From: Hyphomicrobiales bacterium
GTDB taxonomy: Bacteria > Pseudomonadota > Alphaproteobacteria > Rhizobiales > Rhizobiaceae
DNA length: 64,000 nt
Reading direction: 5' to 3'
Assembly: GCA_900470965.1 (NCBI GenBank)
Contig: UCCS01000004.1
Coordinates: forward strand, 24,090 to 88,089
This document shows, piece after piece, positions 17,456 through 25,992 of this stretch (within the stretch, counting starts at the first letter, position 1; each line of letters begins with the position of its first letter). The translations under genes were made by a program, and so were the position numbers. The notes beneath the pieces are model-generated. The model searched no databases. It was given only the letters and a program-made list of their open reading frames with translations, and was not told the DNA's origin.

Positions 17456-18327
17456 TGTGCTTCTCCTGTTCCAGACGAACCTTTCTTCGCGATCACCCGA
17501 TTGTCGAGGAGCTTGGTCGTGCCAATCCGCACGAACAGTGCGACAACCACCGGGTCCTCGATTTTCGCCACATGCTTCAAGGTCGAGGCGTCCCTCACAG
17601 CGACGACTTCCGGCTTTGCCAGGGGCTCACGGCCGATGAAGCCGACTAGCTCCGCTTCAAGGACCTGCGGGTCGGAGAGGCCTTGAGCGACAAGGCGCTC
17701 CGCCTCGTCCAATGCGCGCGGGATGATGACCGCTGCGCGTCGTTCCTCCTCGCTGAGATAGACGTTACGAGAAGATAGAGCGAGACCATCCGCATCCCGG
17801 ACCGTCGGCACCGAAACGATACGCACTGGCAGAGCCAGATCGTCGGCCATCCGTTTGATGATGACGACCTGCTGGTAATCCTTCTCGCCGAAATAGGCGT
17901 TGTTTGGCTGGACGATATTGAAGAGCTTGCTGACGACGGTGGCGACACCCGCGAAATGCCCCGGTCGAACGGCGCCTTCGAGCTCGCAGCCAAGCTCCGG
18001 CACATCAACCACGGTTTTCATCGGGTGCGGGTACATATCTCCGACACCGGGCGCAAAGAGAATATCGACGCCACCCTTTTCCAGCATCGTTCTGTCGCGT
18101 TCCAGATCGCGCGGGTATCGGGTCAGGTCCTCCGTCGGCCCGAACTGGAGCGGATTGACGAAGATCGAAGCAACGACGATTTCGTTCTCAGCGCGGGCTC
18201 GCGCAACAAGTTCCATGTGCCCCGCGTGAAGATAACCCATCGTCGGCACGAAACCGATGCCTCCGCCATTTGTTCTCACCGCTGCAAGCGCTGCGCGCAC
18301 CGCCTCAATGCTCGATAGGACCTGCAT
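17452..18327 (-). CDS. panC: Pantothenate synthetase (pantoate-beta-alanine ligase)
   Basis: This 291-residue ligase joins pantoate and beta-alanine with ATP via pantoyl-adenylate. It shows the HIGH-type motif TMGYLHAGH (H34 and H37), [28 protein letters not shown] and the KMSKS-like SSRNVYLS. It is the first gene of the panC-panB unit. The 292 bases upstream contain no other gene and should carry the promoter. Confidence 0.95.
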   Translation of the reverse strand: MQVLSSIEAVRAALAAVRTNGGGIGFVPTMGYLHAGHMELVARARAENEIVVASIFVNPLQFGPTEDLTRYPRDLERDRTMLEKGGVDILFAPGVGDMYPHPMKTVVDVPELGCELEGAVRPGHFAGVATVVSKLFNIVQPNNAYFGEKDYQQVVIIKRMADDLALPVRIVSVPTVRDADGLALSSRNVYLSEEERRAAVIIPRALDEAERLVAQGLSDPQVLEAELVGFIGREPLAKPEVVAVRDASTLKHVAKIEDPVVVALFVRIGTTKLLDNRVIAKKGSSGTGEAQ

Positions 18328-18619
18328 GTGCCCTCCCTGGCCGCCTTCCTGACGTTGGGGGCGGATAGAAGATGTAAGCAGGGTCGCAGGTCAATGGATT
18401 CTTTTCGATAAGACCGATTAGATGAAGAAGCTTCCATCAGGGCGTGTTCAAATATTGCGGACCGCAACCGAGGCGGCGGATTTCTCACTGGGCAACAAGG
18501 GGCGGCGGCTGAGTTGATGGTGTTTCCACGCGCGTGACTTCCGCGCATCTGCTTACCGATAGCGGCACAAAAGATCTCCACGCCCCACATCCGCCCGAAC
18601 TCGTATCATGCCCGTGCAT

Positions 18620-19213
18620 CTAAAGTTCGTACCATATCCGCGGATTGTCGCCCGACTGGATCATCAGCCAGCGAAGATCCGTATCCTTCCAGCCCTTGAT
18701 CGCATTCGTGCGGTTGTCGAGCACCAGATCGCCTTGATCGGTTCTGACGACCAGAACCGCGTGGCCCTTGCCGGAGGGCGTCTTGGTCACGGCGATCCGC
18801 AATGCCTTCGTCGACCAGCCCATGGCAATGAGGTGGTCGCGCTTCGTCAACGCAAAATCCTCGCAATCGCCCGCCGTGACGTTCACCTGCCAGACATCAC
18901 CTTGATCGGGCCGGTCGTCGAGCGAGCGGATCGAGCGGTTGACCGAGGTGTTGACAGTGCGAAGCTGCTCGTCCGCTAAGGGGCCCAAGGAGACTTCCGA
19001 AGCATCGCCGCGAGCAGTGCACTCATCGGGATTTCGAGCGCAGAACATCACATGCGCGAAAGGTGCTGTAGTCCGGCGCTTTTCAGAAATATAGCTGAAT
19101 ACAGGCGCCGTCTTCAGGCCACGGGCTGCACCGGCAGGCCCGTCCGCGTGAGCAGTCTGAACCGAGAAAAGAGATGCAAGCGTCATCACGATAACCAGTT
19201 CATGCTTGCGCAT
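18620..19213 (-). CDS. BTLCP transglutaminase-like cysteine proteinase family protein
   Basis: This 197-residue exported protein has a signal peptide (MRKHELVIVMTLASLFSVQTAHA, cleavage near residue 23). The catalytic-triad pattern of the bacterial transglutaminase-like cysteine proteinases is present: Cys117 in TAGDCEDFAL, His151 in GKGHAVLVV and Asp166 in LVLDNR. The family is predicted to act in the periplasm and the target is unknown; in other species it is often next to type I secretion or biofilm genes, which are absent here. The start at 19213 has a GGAGGTATAAG ribosome binding site. Confidence 0.85.
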   Translation of the reverse strand: MRKHELVIVMTLASLFSVQTAHADGPAGAARGLKTAPVFSYISEKRRTTAPFAHVMFCARNPDECTARGDASEVSLGPLADEQLRTVNTSVNRSIRSLDDRPDQGDVWQVNVTAGDCEDFALTKRDHLIAMGWSTKALRIAVTKTPSGKGHAVLVVRTDQGDLVLDNRTNAIKGWKDTDLRWLMIQSGDNPRIWYEL

Positions 19214-19886
19214 CTTATACCTCCGTGTGGTGGTTGATCGAACGATGATGAGGTTCGCCCAGCGGTGATGAAGCTCTTTCAGGCGCGTCATTCGGACGGC
19301 TGGGCGCTTAGTCGCGATCCTTTATTTCCGGGATGTTTCCGGAGACGATCACCTTTCAAATGCAAACGCTGTACGTGTGTCTCACTTTGCGAACCAGACA
19401 CATCCAAGTTGTGGGCATGTCCGATCCTTCAGCCACAGCGCAACTGGCGGTATGCGCATCGCAACCAGGCGCATGCATCCAATGACTTGACAATTTAAAC
19501 TAGTGCGGCGGACGGCCATGTCAATTGCCGTGATAGGTGCTGATTTGGAAAGACAAGCACTGGGCAACAGGAGATATCGCACTATGTGTGGGCGATGGCG
19601 GGCCGGGATCCAATGCCCGTCGCGGACCGGATGCTGGTCGCCCTTCAAGTCGTCGCGGCATCGACGACCGAGTGTTACTACCAAGGACGCCAAGCCTCGG
19701 TTCCGTCAAGCAGGGCGGTGTCGCTCTGACGAAGAAGCCGCCGGTATTGTCGTCGCTGTCGGTATGCCCCTTTCGCCGTTGCAGCTCTACCGGAGAGCAA
19801 GCCCGCCAGCTTCGGCATTTGCGACGCACCGGAGGATGCTTTTCAGTCCGCCACCGGCTTTTGGCAGAACGCGCTGCGTCAGCCCT
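19214..19886. other. Gene-free stretch between BTLCP gene and sulfur operon
   Basis: This is 673 bases without a convincing gene. Open frames on both strands are short or antisense and have no recognisable motif. A TTGACA with AT-rich sequence near 19488-19500 could be a stray promoter element. I looked for a degenerate gene and could not name one. Confidence 0.4.
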
Positions 19887-20483
19887 TTACGGCTTGTCGC
19901 CATAAAGATGGCGTTCGAGGAAGGGGAGATTGTCTTGCCCCCAGTAGAGCTCATCCTCATAGGCAAAAGTTGGGAAACCGAAGACGCCTCTTTCGCGTGC
20001 ATGAACGCGATCGGCTGCCCATTTCTGCTGGACATCGTCATCGGCCTGCCGTCGCAGCAAGGCCGCGCCATCGAGACCAGCAGCGTTGACGATCGCTTCG
20101 CGGATATCAGGCCTGCCGATATCTTTCGCCTCACTCCAGAAGGCATGCTGCAGGGCACGCGTCACGCCGATCCAATCCTGGCCATCGAGATAGGCAGCAA
20201 TGACGAAGAAGGAGGCCGGTGTCGGATCACTGAGCTCGGGACGATTTTCGAGGATGAGGGTCTTGCCGCGCACCCTCGCCCAGCGCTTGAGATCGCGGAT
20301 CCAGTAGGCGCGGCGAATTTCCGGGCGATTGCGCGAAAAAATCCCGCCATTCTCTTCGACGACCGTCGTCAGATACGGCTTGATGATGATGTCGTTGTTT
20401 ACGGCAAGCTCGGCGAAAGCATCCAGACCGATATAGGACCAGGGCGAACTGATGGAGAAAAAGTATTCAACTGATTTCGTCAC
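19887..20483 (-). CDS. 2-hydroxychromene-2-carboxylate isomerase / kappa-class GST-like protein
   Basis: This protein of about 198 residues has the thioredoxin-like DsbA fold of the HCCA isomerase/kappa GST family: an opening VEYFFSISSPWSYIGLDAF, with Ser in place of the DsbA cysteine, then a helical insertion, then GVFGFPTFAYEDELYWGQDN near the C-terminus. Kappa-class members use glutathione. The GTG at 20483 gives a family-like start; an upstream GTG at 20525 overlaps the previous stop (GTGA) and is an alternative. It is the last gene of the long sulfur operon, where it may process a glutathione- or cysteine-linked intermediate (inference). Confidence 0.8.
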   Translation of the reverse strand: MTKSVEYFFSISSPWSYIGLDAFAELAVNNDIIIKPYLTTVVEENGGIFSRNRPEIRRAYWIRDLKRWARVRGKTLILENRPELSDPTPASFFVIAAYLDGQDWIGVTRALQHAFWSEAKDIGRPDIREAIVNAAGLDGAALLRRQADDDVQQKWAADRVHARERGVFGFPTFAYEDELYWGQDNLPFLERHLYGDKP

Positions 20484-20521
20484 GGAGAGATTTCCTACAA
20501 TTCCGGCGTTTGTCGCGCCGC

Positions 20522-21559
20522 TCACGACGCCGCCCGGAGGGCAATCTTCGTGTTCCAGCCGAGCTCGGGAGCAATGTGGGTGACGAAGTCGTGTAGAATC
20601 TGGCGATATTCATCATGCTCGAACTCGTAGGGCAACTCCAGCCTGAGCTCGCTCACATGCGGCAAAATGGGATCGGCAAGAAGGCGCTCGAGGATCTGCT
20701 CTGACGGACCAACGAGATCACGGGCAAACAGCGTGCGTCGTTCACCCTGCGGAGATAGCGTGCGCTCATATCGTCCGGCGGCATAGTCTGAGTATCGCTG
20801 GCGGGTGGCCGCATCCGCACTGTCAAAGGGCACGATGACCCGACCGAGCGCCACGCGCCGTTCCGCTCCGCCGGAAGCCCGATAGGCTTCGAGCTGACGG
20901 GACTGGGCGACGAAAAAGTCATCGGTCTCTTCGCCGGACGTGACATTGCCGATCAGCAGGTTGAAGCCGTTCCGGCCGGCCCATGAGGCCGACCGCAATG
21001 AGCCACCGCCATACCAGATGCGATCGATCAGGCCTTTAGCGTAGGGCTGCAGTCTCGGGCGCTGGGGTCCAAAGGGCGTCTTGATGAAGGTGTTCTCGTC
21101 ACCGAGATAGGTCCCCTTCAGATTGTCGGCAAAGCGCAGCACGCGCGCATGCGAGAAATCATGGTTCTGCCAGTCGCCGTCGAAGGCAAGCGGACCGATG
21201 AGATCGGCATGCAGCGGCCGGCCGGCGCTCAGGCCCACATTCAGCCTTCCCTTCGATAGAACATCCACGGTAGAGAGATCTTCGGCGAGCCGATAGGGAC
21301 TTTCGTAACCGATCGGAATGACCGCGGTGCCGAGTTCGATACGGCTGGTGCGTTGAGTAGCGGCCGCCAGGAAGGCGGTCGCCGAGGAAATCCCAGGCTC
21401 CAGATGCCGCTGGCGGGCCCAGGCACTGTTAAAGCCCTGCTCTTCACCGAAGTCCAGAAGCTGCAATGTCTTTTCGAGGCCGGAGAGCGGGTCGTCATCC
21501 GGGTAGTTGCCGGGTGTCAGGAAGCCGATGTGGCCGATCGAAAGCGCGTTGCCGCTCAT
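20522..21559 (-). CDS. LLM class flavin-dependent oxidoreductase
   Basis: This 345-residue luciferase-like protein begins at an ATG with GAGGACAAG in front. Family segments are IGHIGFLTPGNYPDDDPLSG, GFNSAWARQRH (about 46-56), GTAVIPIGYESPYRLAEDLSTVD and GRLNVGLSAGRP. It is FMN- or F420-type by fold; in Alphaproteobacteria FMNH2 is expected. It lies between the binding-protein gene (11-base gap) and the HCCA-isomerase-like gene. It is one of three LLM enzymes in this operon and probably oxidises a sulfur compound. Confidence 0.85.
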   Translation of the reverse strand: MSGNALSIGHIGFLTPGNYPDDDPLSGLEKTLQLLDFGEEQGFNSAWARQRHLEPGISSATAFLAAATQRTSRIELGTAVIPIGYESPYRLAEDLSTVDVLSKGRLNVGLSAGRPLHADLIGPLAFDGDWQNHDFSHARVLRFADNLKGTYLGDENTFIKTPFGPQRPRLQPYAKGLIDRIWYGGGSLRSASWAGRNGFNLLIGNVTSGEETDDFFVAQSRQLEAYRASGGAERRVALGRVIVPFDSADAATRQRYSDYAAGRYERTLSPQGERRTLFARDLVGPSEQILERLLADPILPHVSELRLELPYEFEHDEYRQILHDFVTHIAPELGWNTKIALRAAS

Positions 21560-21570
21560 CTTGTCCTCAC

Positions 21571-22524
21571 TCAGAATTTCGGCAGGCCGGGCGGGTTCGT
21601 CTCGGAGGCAGGCAGTGCCTCCTCCGAAAGCTGCCAGTGCGCAAGGATTTTTGCGTAGGTCCCGTCCTTGATCAGGTCGTTTGTGGCGAGCGTCAGCGTA
21701 TCGGCAATGCCGCTTCCCGTGCGGGTCGTGATCGCCACGTCCGACCGGTCGGGCCAACCAGCGCTCAGCGTTCCGACCCGTTTGAGGTTCTTGTCGCGGG
21801 CGGCGATATAGACGAGTTGGGCATGCGGCTGGACGATGACATCGGCACGGCCTGAGCGTAGCGCCAGAAGGCTCGCTGCCTCGTCGTCATAATATTGCAG
21901 CTCGAGCGGCTTGAGACCGGCAGCGACATCCTCATCGCTCCATTTCAGCAGGATGCGTTCCTGATTGGTGCCGGCGCCGACGATGAAGCGCAGTCCTGCC
22001 GCATCCTTCGGCTCCTTGATCGAGGTGATCGCACTATCAGCCTTGACGAAGAAGCCATGCAGACCTTTGCGGTAGGTCGAGAAATCGAACTTTTCCTTGC
22101 GCTGTTCGGTAACACCGACGTTGGAAATAACAGCATCATATTTGCCTGACGTCAGGCCAAGTGGCCAATCGATCCAGGCAACCGGGACGAGTTCAAGCTG
22201 TAGCCCGAGGCTTTCGGCAATGGCGTTCGCGTACTCGGGATCGGCTCCGACGACGGTCTTGGCGTCCGTCGCATAAGTGGCAAGCGGCGGTCCCCCCGGG
22301 CTTACGGCAACCGTGAATTTGCCTGATGTGACGAACTTGAAACCCTTCGGAATGGACGCGATCGCCGCCTCGTTGCGCTGAGCGTGCACGCGGTTGGGCT
22401 GCTCGGGGCTCAGGTCGAATTCATCAGCCGCGGCCATGCCTGAATAGCAGGTTGTCAGAGATGCGATGGCGGCAATCGATGCGATGCGCAGCCTGGAAAA
22501 TATCGTCACGAGAGGACTCTCCAT
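21571..22524 (-). CDS. Polar amino-acid-type ABC transporter substrate-binding protein (copy 2)
   Basis: This 317-residue exported protein of the GlnH/FliY-like (SBP family 3) class has a signal peptide followed by a mature part with FTVAVSPGGPPLATYA, GADPEYANAIAESLGL and GKYDAVISNVGVTEQRKEKFDFS. It is a close paralogue of the next upstream gene, with matching blocks throughout and the same LSPE/LSPD-NRV N-terminal extension. The ATG at 22524 has no clear ribosome binding site; a GTG at 22509 preceded by GGAGAG may be the true start. It feeds the fused permease-ATPase. Confidence 0.85.
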   Translation of the reverse strand: MESPLVTIFSRLRIASIAAIASLTTCYSGMAAADEFDLSPEQPNRVHAQRNEAAIASIPKGFKFVTSGKFTVAVSPGGPPLATYATDAKTVVGADPEYANAIAESLGLQLELVPVAWIDWPLGLTSGKYDAVISNVGVTEQRKEKFDFSTYRKGLHGFFVKADSAITSIKEPKDAAGLRFIVGAGTNQERILLKWSDEDVAAGLKPLELQYYDDEAASLLALRSGRADVIVQPHAQLVYIAARDKNLKRVGTLSAGWPDRSDVAITTRTGSGIADTLTLATNDLIKDGTYAKILAHWQLSEEALPASETNPPGLPKF

Positions 22525-22587
22525 AAGAATATATGAACACGGGGACGGACCGGCGCGACCTCCAACGCCGGTCCGTCAGACCATCCT

Positions 22588-23532
22588 TTACGAACCGCTC
22601 TTCGGCAGCCCCGGCGGGTTGGTCTTGGCTTCGTCGATGGCTTCAGCGTTCAGGCTCCAGTGCTTCAGCACTTCGCCGTATCTGCCGTTCTTGATAAGGT
22701 CGTTGAGCGCCACGGTGACACCATCGGCAAGGCCGGCGCCCTTCTTCGTCGTAACAGCGATTTCAGCCGTCAGCGGCCAGCCGCCGGAGACGATACCGAC
22801 GAGCTTGGTGTGCCCCTTGATTGAGGAGCTGTAGGCCTGCGTCGCATTCGGATTGAACTCGACATCCGCACGGCCGGACTGCAGCGCCAGATCAGCTGCG
22901 GCACGGTCGTCATAATATTGAACTTCAATCGGCTTCAGGCCGGCGGCGACATTCTGGCGATCCCATTCCAGGATGATCTTCTCCTGATTGGTGCCGGCAC
23001 CGGTAATCACCTTGAGCCCGGCGACATCCTTCGGTTCTTTGATCTCGCTGATTTTGCTGTCGGACTTGACGTAGAAGCCGAGCACATCCTTGCGATAGGT
23101 GGAGAAATCGAACTTCTCCTTGCGCTCCTCCGTCACCGTGACGTTGGAGATGACGGCGTCATACTTGCCGGAGGAGACGCCGAGCGGCCAGTCCGCCCAG
23201 GCGACAGAAACGAGGTTCAGCTCAAGGCCGAAGGAATCGGCGAGCAGTTGCGCGAGATCCGGGTCTGCCCCGACCACGGTCGCAGCGTCGGAGGCATAGG
23301 TGGCGATCGGCGGATCCCAGGCGTTGACGGCAACGGTAAGCTTGCCCGGCTCAACGAACTTGAAGTTGGGTGCGATGGCCTTGATCGCGGCCTCATCTTT
23401 TTCGGCCCGCACGCGGTTCGACGTGTCGGGGCTGAGATTGAATTTCTCGGCTGCCTGCGCCGTGCCGAGGCCGATTGCCGCCAGGGCGACGACTCCGGCA
23501 AACAGGTAGTTGGCGCTATTTCTGAATGCCAT
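22588..23532 (-). CDS. Polar amino-acid-type ABC transporter substrate-binding protein (copy 1)
   Basis: This 314-residue binding protein has a signal peptide (cleavage near AQA/AEK, about residue 28). The mature part has LTVAVNAWDPPIATYASDAA, GADPDLAQLLADSFGL, GVSSGKYDAVISNVTVTEER and VITGAGTNQEKII. The fold is that of cystine- and glutamine-type receptors. Its start has GGAGAAGGGA. A tandem paralogue follows 63 bases downstream. It lies directly after the transporter gene, so both receptors probably use one membrane complex with different ligands. Confidence 0.87.
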   Translation of the reverse strand: MAFRNSANYLFAGVVALAAIGLGTAQAAEKFNLSPDTSNRVRAEKDEAAIKAIAPNFKFVEPGKLTVAVNAWDPPIATYASDAATVVGADPDLAQLLADSFGLELNLVSVAWADWPLGVSSGKYDAVISNVTVTEERKEKFDFSTYRKDVLGFYVKSDSKISEIKEPKDVAGLKVITGAGTNQEKIILEWDRQNVAAGLKPIEVQYYDDRAAADLALQSGRADVEFNPNATQAYSSSIKGHTKLVGIVSGGWPLTAEIAVTTKKGAGLADGVTVALNDLIKNGRYGEVLKHWSLNAEAIDEAKTNPPGLPKSGS

Positions 23533-23624
23533 TTCCCTTCTCCATTTCACCTTAGGGTTGTTGTTCTTTTCATGCCCTCCGGACGCCCGTCGCGGCCGGG
23601 ATCTGCTGCTGCCTCGCTGCTTTT

Positions 23625-25403
23625 TCAGAGAACCTTGGCGAAGAATTCGCGTGTGCGGTGGTGTTCCGCGCCATTGAAGATGCGGGCTGGCGAGCCGGCC
23701 TCGAGGATATGGCCGCCATCCATGAAGACGACAGTATCGGCAACTTCGCGGGCAAAGCCGATTTCGTGGGTGACGATGATAAGCGTCGTACCCGTACGCG
23801 CCAGTTCCTTGATCACGTCAAGGACTTCGCCGACCAGTTCCGGGTCGAGCGCTGATGTCGGCTCATCGAACAAAAGCACCTTCGGACGCAGTGCCAGGGC
23901 GCGGGCAATGGCGACGCGCTGCTGCTGGCCGCCGGAGAGCTGGCGCGGATAGGCATTGATCTTGTCGCTGAGGCCGATGCGGGCAAGCAGCTCCTGCGCA
24001 AGTTGCACGGCCTCTTCACGGCTCACGCCACGCACCTGGATCGGCGCTTCGATCAGGTTTTCAAGCACTGTCAGGTGCGGGAAGAGATTGAAGCTCTGGA
24101 AGACCATACCGATATCGGCGCGCCTCTTGAGGATGTCCTTTTCCTTGAGTTCGTAGAGCACATCACCTTTCTGCTCATATCCGACGAGATCGCCATCGAC
24201 CGAGATGAAGCCGCCATCGACGCGCTCCAAGTGGTTGATGGCGCGCAGCAGGGTGGACTTTCCGGAGCCCGAGGGACCGAGAATGGCGGTGACGCTGCCG
24301 GCAGGCAGATTTAGGTCGATACCATCGAGCACTTTCAGAGAGCCGAAGCTCTTGGAAATGCCGTGGATGCGCACCGTCCCGCCGGTGCGAAGAACCGCTG
24401 CGTCACGGAAGCCGGAGGTACGGGTAAAGTCGCCAGAGATCGCTGCCGTAGGCAAAGGGCGGGCAAAACGCTTAAGGAAAGACTGGAAGGGCAAGGGCTT
24501 CGGGTTGCGCAATGCGCCCTTGGCAAAATAGCGCTCGATATAATGCTGGGCGATCGACAGCACCGTCATGATGACGAGGTACCAGACGGTCGCTACCATC
24601 AGTAGCGGAATGACTTCGAGGTTACGGCGATAGATGACCTGGACCGTGTAAAACAGTTCCGGCAAGGCAAGCACATAGACCATGGAGGTCGCCTTGGCGA
24701 GACCGATGATCTCATTGAACCCGGTCGGCAGGATCGAACGCATCGCCTGCGGCAGCACGATACGGAATGCCTGACGACGGCGCGAGAGACCGAGCGCCGA
24801 AGCGGCTTCAAGTTGCCCCTGATCGACGGACAGAATGCCGCCGCGGACGATCTCGGCGAAGAAGGCCGACTGATTGAGCGTGAGACCGAGGAACGCGGCA
24901 GCAAAGGGCGTCAGCAATTGTGTCGTCGGATATTCGAAGAGGACAGTGCCAGTGAACGGCACCCCGAGCTTCACCGTCTCATAGAGATAGCCGAGATTGT
25001 TCAGCACCAGCAGCAGAACGATCACGGGGATCGATCGCAGCAGCCAGATGTAGCCCCAGGATAGGCCCGAAAGCAGCGGCGATCTCGAGACACGGGCAAG
25101 CGCCAGTGCCGTGCCGAGGAGCGAACCGGAGATCGTTGCCAACAGTGTCAGGAGCAGCGTGCGCCCGAGGCCGGCGAGAACAGGCGCCGCAAAGAACCAT
25201 TCGGCAAAAACATCCCAGCCCCAGCGCGGATTGGTGAAGGTCGAATAGAGGACGGCGGCAATGACGAGAGCAGCGAATATGGTGCCGGCAACCCGGCCGG
25301 GATGCCGCGCCGGGACGATCCTCAGTCGGGAATAATCCTGAAGCGTTCGGTCCCCTGCCCTGCTGCCGGTATCGATGCCGGCATAGTCACTCGTCAGTGC
25401 CAT
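23625..25403 (-). CDS. Fused amino-acid ABC transporter permease and ATP-binding protein
   Basis: This 592-residue fusion has an N-terminal HisM/GlnP-type permease (about residues 35-300, five or more helices, EAA loop at 199-220) joined by a linker to a C-terminal GlnQ/HisP-type ATPase (about 342-592). The ATPase has Walker A GPSGSGKST at 376-384, signature LSGGQQQR, Walker B LLFDEPTSALD and the switch His in IIVTHE. Two such fused chains could form the whole membrane complex. Its neighbours are two receptors and a GNAT enzyme, as in Bacillus operons that import S-substituted cysteines. Confidence 0.92.
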   Translation of the reverse strand: MALTSDYAGIDTGSRAGDRTLQDYSRLRIVPARHPGRVAGTIFAALVIAAVLYSTFTNPRWGWDVFAEWFFAAPVLAGLGRTLLLTLLATISGSLLGTALALARVSRSPLLSGLSWGYIWLLRSIPVIVLLLVLNNLGYLYETVKLGVPFTGTVLFEYPTTQLLTPFAAAFLGLTLNQSAFFAEIVRGGILSVDQGQLEAASALGLSRRRQAFRIVLPQAMRSILPTGFNEIIGLAKATSMVYVLALPELFYTVQVIYRRNLEVIPLLMVATVWYLVIMTVLSIAQHYIERYFAKGALRNPKPLPFQSFLKRFARPLPTAAISGDFTRTSGFRDAAVLRTGGTVRIHGISKSFGSLKVLDGIDLNLPAGSVTAILGPSGSGKSTLLRAINHLERVDGGFISVDGDLVGYEQKGDVLYELKEKDILKRRADIGMVFQSFNLFPHLTVLENLIEAPIQVRGVSREEAVQLAQELLARIGLSDKINAYPRQLSGGQQQRVAIARALALRPKVLLFDEPTSALDPELVGEVLDVIKELARTGTTLIIVTHEIGFAREVADTVVFMDGGHILEAGSPARIFNGAEHHRTREFFAKVL

Positions 25404-25441
25404 CGTATATCCCCTTTTTATGGAGCGTTCTTTGCCTGGAT

Positions 25442-25984
25442 TCAGCGACCTGCTGCCTGTAGTGGCGGGCGATCGGCGTTGGCCGACAGCTGCGGTGCGA
25501 GGTGGCGGATATCCTTCTCGAAGGGCAGCGTCTTATAGATTTCCGGGTCGACCTTGGGGTCGAAGAGCGCCGTATAGCCGTAGTTGAGATAGAGGCCGAC
25601 CGCCTCCGGCTGGCGAAAGCCGGTCGTCAGGTAGACCCGCGAATAGCCTTGGCGGGCGGCCTGCGCTTCCAGTTCCACGAGAACCTTGCGGGCAAGGCCC
25701 TGCCGACGTAGGTCAGAGCGTGTCCAGATGCGTTTGAACTCGGCGGTCTGCTCATCATAATATTTGAAAGCGCCGCCGCCGATCGTCTCGCCGCCGCGTA
25801 GCAGCAGCACGAAACTGCCGACGGGCGGCGCGAAAGCCTCGGGCGGATAGCGGTTGAGCTCTGCCGCGGCACCCTCATCGCTGAAATAGTTCCCGTAGCG
25901 GCTGTCATATTCGTGGATAAGTTCGTCGATCAGCGGCTTGGCGCGGGGGTCGAGGGGGGAAGTGTAGAGAAACGTGTCGCTCAT
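25442..25984 (-). CDS. GNAT family N-acetyltransferase
   Basis: This 180-residue protein has the GNAT acetyl-CoA loop in RSDLRRQGLARKVLVELE (about 89-106) and the late NYGYTALFDP segment. The start MSDTFLY at 25984 has GGGTGA at proper spacing; a GTG at 25996 overlapping the previous stop is an alternative. In analogous operons of Bacillus (YxeL, SnaB) the acetyltransferase caps the amino group of an S-substituted cysteine before oxidation. That role here is inferred from context only. Confidence 0.83.
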   Translation of the reverse strand: MSDTFLYTSPLDPRAKPLIDELIHEYDSRYGNYFSDEGAAAELNRYPPEAFAPPVGSFVLLLRGGETIGGGAFKYYDEQTAEFKRIWTRSDLRRQGLARKVLVELEAQAARQGYSRVYLTTGFRQPEAVGLYLNYGYTALFDPKVDPEIYKTLPFEKDIRHLAPQLSANADRPPLQAAGR

Positions 25985-25992
25985 GTCGTTCG

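Noticed and set aside
19503..20474. A 323-codon open frame on the plus strand
   Set aside because: More than half is antisense to the HCCA-isomerase-like gene, and the remainder has no motif or ribosome binding site.
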